A stretch of DNA of 64,000 bases, taken from Prauserella flavalba. GTDB lineage: Bacteria; Actinomycetota; Actinomycetes; Mycobacteriales; Pseudonocardiaceae. The stretch is from positions 310,001 to 374,000 of the forward strand of contig NZ_MASU01000001.1 in the NCBI RefSeq assembly GCF_003202235.1, written 5' to 3'. The position numbers were made by a program, and so were the translations under genes. The notes under the pieces were generated by a model. The model worked only from the letters and a program-made list of their open reading frames with translations, did no database searches and was not told the origin of the DNA. This document shows positions 27,175 through 36,166 of the stretch, in pieces (position 1 is the first letter of the stretch; each line of letters opens with the position of its first letter).

Positions 27175-28263
27175 TCAGCGCTCGACTTCGCCCGCGATGA
27201 ACTTCTCCACCGAGTCGCGGGCGGTGGAGTCGTCGTACTGCACCGGCGGCGACTTCATGAAGTAGGACGACGCCGAGAGCAGCGGGCCGCCGATACCGCG
27301 ATCCTTGGCGATCTTCGCCGCGCGCACCGCGTCGATGATGATGCCCGCCGAGTTCGGGGAGTCCCACACCTCGAGCTTGTACTCCAGGTTCAACGGCACG
27401 TCACCGAAGGCGCGGCCCTCGAGCCGGACGTAGGCCCACTTGCGGTCGTCGAGCCACTGCACGTAGTCCGAAGGGCCCACGTGGACGTTGGCCTTGCCGA
27501 GGTCGCGGTCGATCTGCGAGGTGACGGCCTGCGTCTTCGAGATCTTCTTCGACTCGAGCCGCTCCAGCTCCTTCATGTTCTTGAAGTCCATGTTGCCGCC
27601 CACGTTGAGCTGCATGGTGCGGTCGAGCTGGACACCGCGGTCCTCGAACAGCTTCGCCAGCACGCGGTGCGTGATGGTGGCGCCGACCTGCGACTTGATG
27701 TCGTCACCCACGATCGGGATGCCGGCCTGCTCGAACTTCGCGGCCCACTCGGGGTCGGAGGCGATGAACACCGGGATGGCGTTGACGAACGCGACACCGG
27801 CCTCGAGCGCGGCGGTCGCGTAGAACCGGGCGGCCTCGGTGGAGCCCACCGGCAGGTACGCCACCAGCACGTCGGCCTGCGACTCGCGCAACGCGGCGAC
27901 CACGTCGACCGGCGCGTCGTCGGACTCCTTGATGGTCTCCTGGTAGAAGCGGCCGAGCCCGTCCAGCGTGTGCCCGCGCAGCACCGGGACGTTGAGCGGC
28001 GGGACGTCGCAGATCTTGATCGTGTTGTTCTCGCTCGCCAGGATCGCCTCGGACAGATCCTGTCCGACCTTCTTCGCGTCGACGTCGAACGCGGCGACGA
28101 ACTCGACATCCCGGACGTGGTAGTCGCCGAACTGCACGTGCATCAGGCCAGGCACGCGCGAGCCCGGGTCGGCGTCGCGGTAGTAGTGAACACCCTGGAC
28201 CAGCGATGCCGCACAGTTGCCGACGCCAACGATGGCCACCTTCACGCGGCGGTTCTCGCCCAT
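27175..28263 (-). CDS. ino1: Inositol-3-phosphate synthase
   Basis: Converts glucose 6-phosphate to 1-myo-inositol 3-phosphate with NAD, the first step to phosphatidylinositol, lipoglycans and mycothiol. The 362 residues have the NAD-binding [16 protein letters not shown] at the N-terminus, and the family stretches [64 protein letters not shown] and [16 protein letters not shown]. This is the compact actinobacterial form. It lies directly downstream of padR (53 nt), as in mycobacteria. Confidence 0.95.
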   Translation of the reverse strand: MGENRRVKVAIVGVGNCAASLVQGVHYYRDADPGSRVPGLMHVQFGDYHVRDVEFVAAFDVDAKKVGQDLSEAILASENNTIKICDVPPLNVPVLRGHTLDGLGRFYQETIKESDDAPVDVVAALRESQADVLVAYLPVGSTEAARFYATAALEAGVAFVNAIPVFIASDPEWAAKFEQAGIPIVGDDIKSQVGATITHRVLAKLFEDRGVQLDRTMQLNVGGNMDFKNMKELERLESKKISKTQAVTSQIDRDLGKANVHVGPSDYVQWLDDRKWAYVRLEGRAFGDVPLNLEYKLEVWDSPNSAGIIIDAVRAAKIAKDRGIGGPLLSASSYFMKSPPVQYDDSTARDSVEKFIAGEVER

Positions 28264-28316
28264 GCCGGTATCTCCCTTAACTCGTGTTCGGTGTGTAGGT
28301 CTCGCCGAGCCGCGGC

Positions 28317-28859
28317 CTAGTTCTCCGTCTTGTTCTGCTCGGCTTGTTCGTGCGCGATCAGCTCGTTGAGCCAGCGCACTTCTCGTTCGCTCGCCTCCAG
28401 CCCCAGCTGATGCAGCTCACGGGTGTAGCGATCGATCTTCTCCTCGGCCCTGGCCAACGCTGCCCGAAGACCTTCGCGGCGCTCCTCCACGCGGCGACGA
28501 CGACCCTCCAGAATCCGCATCCTGACGTCGGCGGGTGTCCTGGAGAAGAACGTCAGGTGGACACCGAAGCCCTCGTCGTCCCACGTTTGCGGACCGGCGT
28601 CGGCAAGCAGCTCTGCGAACCGCTCCTTGCCTTCCGCGGTGAGCTTGTACACACGTTTCGCCCGCCGGTTCCATCCGGTGCCCGGGTCGACGGCCTCCTC
28701 GACGATCCACCCGGCCCGCAGCAGCCGACGCAACGTCGGGTAGAGCGAGCCGTACGAGAACGTCCGGAACATGCCGAGGGTCTCGTGCAACCGCTTGCGC
28801 AGCACGTAGCCGTGCATGGGTGCCTCGTGCAACAGCCCGAGTATCGCGAACTCCAGCAC
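28317..28859 (-). CDS. PadR-family transcriptional regulator
   Basis: The product has 180 residues. An N-terminal PadR winged helix ([58 protein letters not shown]) is followed by a long C-terminal coiled coil (about residues 105-175) of the Vir-like subclass. GTG 28859 is chosen, as the domain starts there and GGAGGGGG precedes it; upstream in-frame residues are unlike the family. Its position before ino1 and a self-overlapping operator suggest control of inositol synthesis, which is inferred. Confidence 0.88.
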   Translation of the reverse strand: MLEFAILGLLHEAPMHGYVLRKRLHETLGMFRTFSYGSLYPTLRRLLRAGWIVEEAVDPGTGWNRRAKRVYKLTAEGKERFAELLADAGPQTWDDEGFGVHLTFFSRTPADVRMRILEGRRRRVEERREGLRAALARAEEKIDRYTRELHQLGLEASEREVRWLNELIAHEQAEQNKTEN

Positions 28860-28942
28860 GGTGCACCCCCTCCGGGAACGAAACGACGCCATCCGGCGTT
28901 GCCGCTGGGTACCCCGGATGACCTGAGTCAACCTACCGGCCG

Positions 28943-28961
28943 ATTATATCGGGCTGATACA
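28943..28961 (-). promoter_or_regulatory. TATAAT promoter of padR-ino1 overlapped by a palindrome
   Basis: On the minus strand a perfect TATAAT -10 occupies 28948-28943. It overlaps the dyad TATATC-N5-GATACA (28945-28961, 5 of 6 positions complementary). The predicted leader to the padR GTG is about 75 nt. A PadR dimer bound here would block its own promoter. Confidence 0.55.
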
Positions 28962-29111
28962 TCGAAGTGGCGCAGCTAACCACCGGATCATCCGAATCCC
29001 ACGCAAAGTTCACCTGAGCGTTATCTATTCCCCGGCGTGTCCTGCCGACCGCGGTCGGCGCTGGGCGGAACGGCTCATGGCCAACCCACGCGGAACACGT
29101 ACTCTGTTGTG

Positions 29112-29510
29112 GTGCGAAACCAGCGGCAGGTCGTCGACTACGCGCTACAGCGCCGTGCGCTGCTGGCCGAGGTCTACTCCGGCCGGGTCAGCACCATGGA
29201 CGTCTGCGACGCCACCCCTTACCTGCTCAGGGCGGCCAAGTTCCATGGTCAGCCCAGCAAGTCCTCGTGCCCGGTGTGCCGCAAGGAGGCGCTCACGCTG
29301 GTCTCGTGGGTGTACGGCGACGAGCTCAAGCACGTCGCGGGTTCCGCCCGCGCACCTGAGGAACTCGAGCGGATGGCCAACCTTTTCGGCGAGTTCACCG
29401 TCTATGTTGTGGAAGTTTGCCGGTCGTGCGGCTGGAACCACCTGGTGCAGTCGTACGTCCTCGGTACTGGAACAACGCACCCACACTCACGGAGGACCGC
29501 AGGTCAGTGA
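29112..29510 (+). CDS. DUF5318-like zinc-ribbon protein (mycobacterial Rv0049 counterpart)
   Basis: The 132-residue conserved actinobacterial protein is always found near ponA and ino1. Two CxxC pairs, CPVC and CRSC about 60 residues apart, look like a zinc ribbon. The core reads VVDYALQRRALLAEVYSGR, CDATPYLLRAAKFHG and YVVEVCRSCGWNHL. GTG 29112 is chosen because TACTCT (29100-29105) lies exactly 6 nt upstream, the leaderless arrangement; upstream codons in frame are not conserved-looking. Function unknown. Confidence 0.85.
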   Translation: MRNQRQVVDYALQRRALLAEVYSGRVSTMDVCDATPYLLRAAKFHGQPSKSSCPVCRKEALTLVSWVYGDELKHVAGSARAPEELERMANLFGEFTVYVVEVCRSCGWNHLVQSYVLGTGTTHPHSRRTAGQ

Positions 29511-29608
29511 CGGCAGACACGGGATCGATGGAAACAGAATCCCGCCGCGCACAGAGGGTCGGTCCGCAGAACGGCGTACCCCGACGCGCCGATCTGGGAG
29601 GGTCTTGA

Positions 29609-32428
29609 GTGAACGACCAGGGAAATCATCGCTGGCCGGGGGAGGAACCCGGCCGGGGAAGACATGGCAGGCACTCGTCCGGCGGCGAGGGCGGCCCGCA
29701 GTGGCCCACCGGCGACGAGCCGGCGCGGCCCCCTCGGCAACCGAGGCAGCGCCCCCCGCAGCAGCCGCAGCGGCCCCAGCCGCAGCGGCCCCAGCCGCAG
29801 TGGCCTGCCGGCGACGACCAGGGCCAGGCACCGCGCTGGCCCGGTGAGCCCGGCAGGCAGCCGCGCCGTCCGCAGGGCGGCAGGCCGGGGCCCGCTCAGC
29901 CGCCGCCCCCGCCCGGCCGCAGGCAGCAGGGCCCTCCGCCGCCCGGCGCACGTCCTTCTGGCGGCCCGCAGCAGGCGGGCAACCGGCAGCAGCCGCCACG
30001 CCAGCCGCAGCGGCCTCAGCGGCAGCCCCGGTCGGAGCAGCCCACCGGCATGGTGGCGCCCGTCGGCGTCCCCCACGAGGAAGCACGCGAGCCGGAGCTG
30101 ATCACGCACCGCGCGCACAACGGCACGGGCCGCGACGACCACGGCTACGACGAGGACGGCTACGACTCCCGAGGCTGGTCCGATGAGGACGAAGCCCGCT
30201 TCCGGGAGACGGGCTTCGACGACGGCGACGACGACAACGTCGACGCCAAGGGCAAGAAGGTACTGACGCCCGCCGAGCGCAAGAAGCGGCGCTGGCGGCG
30301 CATCCGCAGGTCCCTCTACGCCTTCGTCGGCATCTTCTTCGTCCTGCCCGCGATCGCGTTCGCCATCACCTACCTGCTCGTGGACGTGCCCTCTCCCGAG
30401 GAGGTCGCGGCGCAGCAGGGCAAGGTCGTGACCTACTTCTACGCCGACGGCAAGGAGATGGGCCGCGACATCCCCGCCGACGGCGGCAACCGCATCCACC
30501 TCAAGCCGCACCAGATCACCGAGCCCGTCCGGCACGCCGTGTACGCGGCCGAGGACGCGACGTTCGAGACCAACTCGGGCTTCGACCTCACCGGTATCGC
30601 GCGCGCGGCGTGGAACCAGCTCACCGGCGGCGTCGGCGGTGGTTCGACCATCAGCCAGCAGTACATCAAGAAGGCGACGGAGAACGAGGAGTACTCGTAC
30701 ACCCGTAAATGGACCGAGCTCGTCAAGGCGTTCAAGATGAACAACGAGCAGTCCAAGGACCAGATCATCACGGCCTACCTGAACACCATCTACTTCGGAC
30801 GTGGTGCGTACGGCATCGAGACCGCGGCGCAGGCGTTCTTCGGCAAGCACGCCGAGGAGCTCAACGCCTCCGAGTCCGCGCTGCTCGCCGGCCTGATCCA
30901 GCAGCCGGGGCGCTCCGAGAACATGGAGGTCGCCCAGCAGCGCTGGAGCTACGTGATGGACCAGATGCTCGCCAACAAGTGGATCACGCAGGCCGAACGG
31001 GACTCGGCGAAGTTCCCGACGCCGATCCCGATCGAGCAGTCCAAGCCGGACGCCATCACCGGCCCCGACGCCTACATCGAGCAGCGGATCAAGGCCGAGC
31101 TCGAGGCCAAGGGCTACCCGGAGGAGAAGGTCCAGGCCGGCGGCTACAAGGTGTACACCACGATCGACCAGCGGGCGCAGGACGTCGCCAAGCAGACCGT
31201 CAACGACGTGATGGAGGGTCAGCCGGAGGAGCTGCGGCAGGCGCTCGTGGCCGTCGACCCCAAGACCGGCGGGGTGCTCGCCTACTACGGCGGGCCGAAC
31301 AAGCCGGGCGTCGACGAGATGGACTGGGCCAACCAGCAGCGCAACCCCGGGTCGTCGTTCAAGCCGTTCGACCTGGTGGCGCTGTTGCAGAGCGGCAAGG
31401 GGCTCGGCGAGGTCTACGACGGCAGCTCGCCGAGGACGTTCGGCAACAGCGTCATCCGCAACTCGGAGAACGTGCAATGTCCGCAATGTACGGTCGCCGA
31501 GGCGATGGAGCGCTCGATCAACACGGTGTTCTACGACATCGTGCTGAACGAGGTGGGCGTGCAGGCGGTCGTCGACGCCGCGCTGGCGGCGGGCATCCCC
31601 GAGGACGACGGCGGCAACCGGCCGACGATGGCCAACGCGGACGGCAACATCGCCATCGGTGGTGGTAGCACCGTGGTGACCCCCACCGACATGGCAGGCG
31701 CCTACGCCACGTTCGCCGCCAACGGGATCCAGCGCGACACGCACTTCGTCTCGAAGCTGACGACGGCCGACGGCGAGGTGCTCTTCGACGAGACCACGCC
31801 AGAGGCGACGCAGGGCGAGCCCGCGTTCTCCTCGGACCCCGAGGAGAGCAAGCAGATCGCGGGCAACGTGACCGAGTCGCTGGAGCCCGTACTCTCCTAC
31901 TCCGAGCTGACCTGTGCGGGCGACCGTGACTGTGCGGGCAAGACCGGTACCCACCAGTACGTGGACCCGGAGGGCAACAAGTCGGTCAACGAGAACGCCG
32001 AGGCGTGGATGGTCGGCTACACGCCGCAGATCTCCACCTCGGTGTGGGTCGGCACCGGCTACAACAAGCCGATTCGCGACGCCGACGGCAGCCTCATCTA
32101 CGGTTCGGGCCTCCCGGGCGAGATGTGGAAAGAGTTCATGGACACCTACCTCGAGGGCATGCCGGAGGCAGAGTTCGAGGAGGTAGAGCCGATCGGCGCG
32201 GTCCCTACCGTGCCGGAGCCGGACGATTCGACCCCGACTCCGGAGGACACCCCGACACCGACGCCAACGCCGACTCCCACCCCAACGCCGACTCCCACCC
32301 CAACGCCGACTCCGACCGAGGAGACAACTCCAACGGACGAGACGGAGACGGAGACGGACGACCCGGGACCGGGCCTCCCGACGTGGCCGGACCCGGGGGA
32401 AGACGATCGGAATCCGGATAGCGGCTGA
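29609..32428 (+). CDS. ponA: Bifunctional penicillin-binding protein (PonA1-like)
   Basis: Polymerises and crosslinks peptidoglycan. The 939 residues comprise a cytoplasmic Pro/Gln/Arg-rich and acidic N-terminus (1-230), one membrane span (about 235-258) and a GT51 glycosyltransferase with EDATFETNSGFDLTGIARA (EDxxF at 315). The transpeptidase has SxxK at 582-585 (SSFK), SxN at 636-638 and KTG at 778-780, and the tail is rich in TP dipeptides. The His of the usual EDxxFxxHxG is Asn, as in mycobacterial PonA1. GTG 29609 has GGGAGG 8 nt upstream. It is followed by a strong terminator. Confidence 0.94.
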   Translation: MNDQGNHRWPGEEPGRGRHGRHSSGGEGGPQWPTGDEPARPPRQPRQRPPQQPQRPQPQRPQPQWPAGDDQGQAPRWPGEPGRQPRRPQGGRPGPAQPPPPPGRRQQGPPPPGARPSGGPQQAGNRQQPPRQPQRPQRQPRSEQPTGMVAPVGVPHEEAREPELITHRAHNGTGRDDHGYDEDGYDSRGWSDEDEARFRETGFDDGDDDNVDAKGKKVLTPAERKKRRWRRIRRSLYAFVGIFFVLPAIAFAITYLLVDVPSPEEVAAQQGKVVTYFYADGKEMGRDIPADGGNRIHLKPHQITEPVRHAVYAAEDATFETNSGFDLTGIARAAWNQLTGGVGGGSTISQQYIKKATENEEYSYTRKWTELVKAFKMNNEQSKDQIITAYLNTIYFGRGAYGIETAAQAFFGKHAEELNASESALLAGLIQQPGRSENMEVAQQRWSYVMDQMLANKWITQAERDSAKFPTPIPIEQSKPDAITGPDAYIEQRIKAELEAKGYPEEKVQAGGYKVYTTIDQRAQDVAKQTVNDVMEGQPEELRQALVAVDPKTGGVLAYYGGPNKPGVDEMDWANQQRNPGSSFKPFDLVALLQSGKGLGEVYDGSSPRTFGNSVIRNSENVQCPQCTVAEAMERSINTVFYDIVLNEVGVQAVVDAALAAGIPEDDGGNRPTMANADGNIAIGGGSTVVTPTDMAGAYATFAANGIQRDTHFVSKLTTADGEVLFDETTPEATQGEPAFSSDPEESKQIAGNVTESLEPVLSYSELTCAGDRDCAGKTGTHQYVDPEGNKSVNENAEAWMVGYTPQISTSVWVGTGYNKPIRDADGSLIYGSGLPGEMWKEFMDTYLEGMPEAEFEEVEPIGAVPTVPEPDDSTPTPEDTPTPTPTPTPTPTPTPTPTPTPTEETTPTDETETETDDPGPGLPTWPDPGEDDRNPDSG
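32264..32317 (+). repeat. 18-bp tandem repeat inside ponA
   Basis: Three consecutive copies of CCAACGCCGACTCCCACC (the third with one change) encode the TPTPTP tail of the penicillin-binding protein. The unit is 18 bp, so copy-number change by slippage would keep the frame. Confidence 0.85.
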
Positions 32429-32431
32429 CCG

Positions 32432-32464
32432 AAGGCGGCGGGCACGACGAGTGCCCGCCGCCTT
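32432..32464 (+). terminator. Terminator after ponA
   Basis: A 14-bp perfect stem AAGGCGGCGGGCAC/GTGCCCGCCGCCTT with a GACGA loop, followed by TCTCAT, starts 4 nt after the ponA stop. Confidence 0.85.
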
Positions 32465-32493
32465 TCTCATGCACGGCACGTAACATGCGGCCC

Positions 32494-34038
32494 GTGCCCA
32501 GCGATAGTCAGGATTCGCCTTCGACACCGACGCCCGACACGACGTCGCTGGACGCTGGGCAGCGGGTGGCGCCGAGCCGGACCGAGCCGCTCGTCGCCAC
32601 GGCGACCCGCCCGCTCGGCGGGCCGCTCGGCGAGCACGCCGCCGTGGGCAGGCACTGGTTCTGGTCCCCGCTGCGGGTCTGTCTCCTGCTCGCGGTGCTG
32701 GCGCTCACGCTGGGCTGGTTCGGCAAGGCGGCGTGCATCCAGCAGTTCGTCAACGACCAGGGCCAGGCGGAGCTCGACTGGCGATCGGGCAGGCCCTACG
32801 TCGCGATGTGCTATTCCGACGTCGTGCCGCTCTACACGGCGGAGCGGCTGGACCGGGACGACACGTTCCCGTACGCCACGAGCTGGGTCGAGAACGAGGG
32901 CACCGACCGCGAGCAGGTGCGGTACATGGAGTACCCCGTGCTCACGGGGCTTTTCCAGTGGGTCAACGCCAAGCTCGCGCACGCCTGGGACGACGTCGCC
33001 GCGGCGGGCTGGCTGCCGGGGGCGCTGCCGGTTGCCGTGTACTTCAACATCACCGCGTTGTTCCTGGCTGCCGCCTGGCTGGTCACCGTCTGGGCGGTGG
33101 CGCGAACGGCGCGCCGACGACCGTGGGACGCCGCACTCGTCGCGGTGTCCCCGCTCGTGGCCGTCCACGCGTTCACCAACTTCGACACGATCGCGGCCGC
33201 GTTCGCCGCGACCGGCCTGCTCGCCTGGTCGAGACGAAAACCCGCGCTGGCCGGGCTGCTGCTCGGGATCGGTGCCGCGGCGAAGATGTACCCGCTGCTG
33301 TTGCTCGGCCCATTGCTCGTGCTGTGCCTGCGCGCGGGCAAACTTCGCGAGTGGACCACCACCGCACTCGTCACGGCGGGCACGTGGCTCGTGGTGAACC
33401 TGCCGTTCATGCTGTTCCTGCGGCAGGGCTGGGAGGAGTTCTTCCGGCTCAACACCGAGCGCGGCATGGACCCGGACTCGATCTACAACGTCATCGCGCA
33501 CTTCACCGGCTGGCTCGGCTTCGACGGTCAGCTCGCCCACGGCGAGACGCCGTCGTGGCTCAACACGGTGAGCGGTGCGCTGTTCCTCATCTGCTGCGCC
33601 GGCGTCGCCTACCTCGCGCTCACGGCACCGGTGCGGCCGAGGCTCGCGCAGCTGTGCTTCCTGGTCGTCGCGGCGTTCCTGCTCACCAACAAGGTGTGGA
33701 GCCCGCAGTACTCGCTGTGGCTCGTGCCGCTGGCGGTGCTGGCGATCCCCCGCTGGCGACTGCTGCTCGGCTGGATGCTGATCGACGCGCTCGTGTGGGC
33801 GCCGAGGATGTTCTACTACCTCGGCACCGACAACAAGGGTCTGCCGGAGGATTGGTTCCTCGGCACGGTGGTGGTGCGCGACCTGGCCGTGATCCTGCTG
33901 GCCGTGCTGGTGATCAGGGAGATCTACCGGCCGTCGGAGGACCTCGTACGCGCAGGCGGCGAGGACGACCCGATGGGTGGCGTGCTCGACCGGGCGCCCG
34001 ACGTCGTGGTGGTGAGGAAGCCGGTGCGCTCGCGGTAG
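32494..34038 (+). CDS. GT87-type polyprenyl-phosphate-sugar transferase (Rv0051-like)
   Basis: The roughly 514-residue polytopic membrane protein resembles the GT-C family GT87, which transfers mannose from polyprenyl phosphate to envelope lipids. The periplasmic first loop carries CYSDVVPLY, DDTFPY and YMEYPVLTG, and a later loop has NKVWSPQYSLWLVPL. GTG 32494 is preferred because TAACAT (32481-32486) lies 7 nt upstream; ATG 32485 would add three residues. It is the last gene of the ponA-side block. Its last 115 nt overlap the 3' end of a convergent paralogue. Confidence 0.85.
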   Translation: MPSDSQDSPSTPTPDTTSLDAGQRVAPSRTEPLVATATRPLGGPLGEHAAVGRHWFWSPLRVCLLLAVLALTLGWFGKAACIQQFVNDQGQAELDWRSGRPYVAMCYSDVVPLYTAERLDRDDTFPYATSWVENEGTDREQVRYMEYPVLTGLFQWVNAKLAHAWDDVAAAGWLPGALPVAVYFNITALFLAAAWLVTVWAVARTARRRPWDAALVAVSPLVAVHAFTNFDTIAAAFAATGLLAWSRRKPALAGLLLGIGAAAKMYPLLLLGPLLVLCLRAGKLREWTTTALVTAGTWLVVNLPFMLFLRQGWEEFFRLNTERGMDPDSIYNVIAHFTGWLGFDGQLAHGETPSWLNTVSGALFLICCAGVAYLALTAPVRPRLAQLCFLVVAAFLLTNKVWSPQYSLWLVPLAVLAIPRWRLLLGWMLIDALVWAPRMFYYLGTDNKGLPEDWFLGTVVVRDLAVILLAVLVIREIYRPSEDLVRAGGEDDPMGGVLDRAPDVVVVRKPVRSR

Positions 34039-35303
34039 GGCACCGCCTGGGCGGCCGAGAACGCCACGAACAGCCCGGCGAGCAGCGCGGCCCGTCCCCA
34101 CACGCCGATCATCACGGCCTGCGCGGCGAACCCGTCGTAGATCGCGCCGCCGCCCTCGCCGAGCGCTCCGTACCAGCGGAAGATGCCGATGCCCATCGCG
34201 AGATCGGCGACCAGGTAGGCGAGCACCCAGCCCCACCGCACGCGCACGAGCGCGAACATCGGCAGCAGCCACAGCGTGTACTGCGGCGAGTGGACCTTGT
34301 GCAGCAGCAGGAATCCGCAGAGCGCCGCCGCGCACACGGGCAGCAGCGGGTAGGCGCCCTCGGTGGCCCAGCGCCGCCAGCCGAGCCAGCAGGCGAGCGC
34401 GAGCGACGCGAGTACGAGCAGCGGCGAGGCCACGTCGGCGAAGGACTGGAACGCCTCGTCGTCGGCGAAGAGCGGCCGCACGCCCCAGAACCACACCGAG
34501 TTCGTGGTCGCGTCGACCGCGCGCTGCCCCTGGAACTCGAACGACGCCCACCAGCCGTCGAACCCGGCGATCGCGAACGGGACGTTGGCGGCGATCGCCG
34601 TGCCCGCCGAGATCGCGGCGACGCGCACCGCGCCGCGCACGTCCCGGCCGCCCTCGGTGAACACGTACAACGCGAGCGGAACCACGAACAGCGCCGGGTA
34701 CAACTTCACCGCGAAGCCGGCGCCGAGCAGGGCGGCGGCCCAACCCGCACGCCGCTCCAGCGTCCCCCGGCCCTGGTACAGCACGAAGAACGCGGCGACC
34801 GAGCATGCGACGGCCAGCAGGTCCCAGTTGTGGAACGCGTACAGCACCAACGGCGGACCGACCGCCCACACCAGCGCCCGCCAGCCGGCGAGTCTGCCGA
34901 GCAGCCACGCCGTCAGCAGCCCGAACGGCGCGAGCAGCAGCGCCGAGTACAGCAGGAACTCGGCGTCGTTGTCCGCGAACGCCGCACCGGCCCACACGAC
35001 CAGGCCGGTCAGCACCGGGTACTCCAGCGCGCCGCCCACGAGTGTGCCGTCCTGGAGGTCGCCGTGCACGTAGGGGAACGTGTGCTGGTCGACGTCCCTG
35101 CCGATCCAGAGGAACTGGATGTCGGAGTAGCAGACGTCGAAGTAGTTGCGCTCCGAGTAGTTCGGCGTGCTGCGTCCCGAGTCGTCGAACTCGGGACCCG
35201 TGCAGCGGTACTTGTTAAGCAGTCCGAGGGCCAGCGTGGCCGCGCACAGCAGGAGGATCACCACCAGCTGCGCCCGGCGCTCGGAACGGGCGGAGCTAGG
35301 CAA
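33924..35303 (-). CDS. GT87-type membrane glycosyltransferase, paralogue
   Basis: The 459-residue polytopic membrane protein has the same landmarks as its convergent neighbour: NYFDVCYSDIQFLW, HTFPYVHGD, ALEYPVLTGLVVW, FAVKLYP and HKVHSPQYTLWLLPM. It is therefore a probable polyprenyl-phosphate sugar transferase. The last about 38 residues (TSGARSSTPPIGSSSPPART) are antisense to the neighbour's C-terminus and unlike a GT87 tail, suggesting loss of an earlier stop. The start is TTG 35303, overlapping the 3' end of the endonuclease IV gene by 8 nt. Confidence 0.83.
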   Translation of the reverse strand: MPSSARSERRAQLVVILLLCAATLALGLLNKYRCTGPEFDDSGRSTPNYSERNYFDVCYSDIQFLWIGRDVDQHTFPYVHGDLQDGTLVGGALEYPVLTGLVVWAGAAFADNDAEFLLYSALLLAPFGLLTAWLLGRLAGWRALVWAVGPPLVLYAFHNWDLLAVACSVAAFFVLYQGRGTLERRAGWAAALLGAGFAVKLYPALFVVPLALYVFTEGGRDVRGAVRVAAISAGTAIAANVPFAIAGFDGWWASFEFQGQRAVDATTNSVWFWGVRPLFADDEAFQSFADVASPLLVLASLALACWLGWRRWATEGAYPLLPVCAAALCGFLLLHKVHSPQYTLWLLPMFALVRVRWGWVLAYLVADLAMGIGIFRWYGALGEGGGAIYDGFAAQAVMIGVWGRAALLAGLFVAFSAAQAVPYRERTGFLTTTTSGARSSTPPIGSSSPPARTRSSDGR

Positions 35304-36066
35304 GCCCGTGCAGGAACTCGATGTCGGCGGCCTGACCCTCGGAGGGCGTCTCCACGATCACCGGGGCACCGGCCGACTTGGCGACCTCGGCGAGCAGCGC
35401 GGGGTCGATCGTGCCGTCGCCACCGACCACGTTGGCGTGCCGGTCGCGCTGGGAGCCGAACTCGTCACGCGAGTTGTTGAGGTGCACCAGGTCGATGCGC
35501 CCGGTGATCGCCAGCACCCGCTCGACGGCGCTCTCCAGATCCCAGCCCGCCGCGTAGGCGTGGCACGTGTCGAGGCAGAAGCCCGCGCCGAACTCGCCGA
35601 CCGCGTCCCACAGCCTGGCCAGCATGTCGAGGTCGCGGGCCATCGCGTTCTCGCCGCCCGCGGTGTTCTCGATCAGCAGCGGTACCCCGAAACCGCCCTG
35701 CTCCGCCTGCCGCTCGAAGAGCTTGCGCCAGTTGGCGACGCCCTCCTCGGCATCCTCTCCCTTGCGCACGTGCCCGCCGTGCACGACCAGCCCTTTCGCG
35801 CCGACCTCGGCGGCGCCTTCCGCGTGCTGGGCGACCGTCTTGCGCGAAGGGATCCGGATGCGGTTGTTCAGCGACGCCACGTTGAGCACGTAGGGCGAGT
35901 GGATGTAGACGGTCACCCCCGCCGGTGCGAAGTCGTCGGCCTGTGGATGCCGCTGCGGCTTCTTCCAGCCCTGCGGATCCGAGAGGAAGAACTGCACGGC
36001 GTCAGCGTTCCGCTCGCGGGCCGCGGAGAGAGGGTCGTCGTCACGGACGTGGGCGCCGATGAGCAT
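35296..36066 (-). CDS. nfo: Deoxyribonuclease IV (AP endonuclease)
   Basis: The 256-residue TIM-barrel zinc endonuclease cuts DNA 5' to abasic sites in base-excision repair. Recognised motifs are LIGAHV at the start, YIHSPYVLNVAS, LVVHGGHV, PLLIENTAGGENAMARD, GFCLDTCHAYAAGWD, LVHLNNSRDEFGSQRDRH and VIVETPS, supplying the His/Glu/Asp zinc ligands. ATG 36066 is chosen, since the domain starts there; in-frame upstream codons encode basic, unrelated sequence. It is co-transcribed with the GT87 paralogue (8-nt overlap). Confidence 0.92.
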   Translation of the reverse strand: MLIGAHVRDDDPLSAARERNADAVQFFLSDPQGWKKPQRHPQADDFAPAGVTVYIHSPYVLNVASLNNRIRIPSRKTVAQHAEGAAEVGAKGLVVHGGHVRKGEDAEEGVANWRKLFERQAEQGGFGVPLLIENTAGGENAMARDLDMLARLWDAVGEFGAGFCLDTCHAYAAGWDLESAVERVLAITGRIDLVHLNNSRDEFGSQRDRHANVVGGDGTIDPALLAEVAKSAGAPVIVETPSEGQAADIEFLHGLA

Positions 36067-36166
36067 TTCTCGAGGGTAACGATTCGCGGTGGCCTCCATC
36101 GAGTACCGTGATCGTGTCCTACGCATTTGACTGGGGTCACACACAGAGCGTGAAGGCGAGGAACTC

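Noticed and set aside
32264-32317. Tandem repeat as a short CRISPR array
   Set aside because: Units are contiguous without spacers and encode TP dipeptides.
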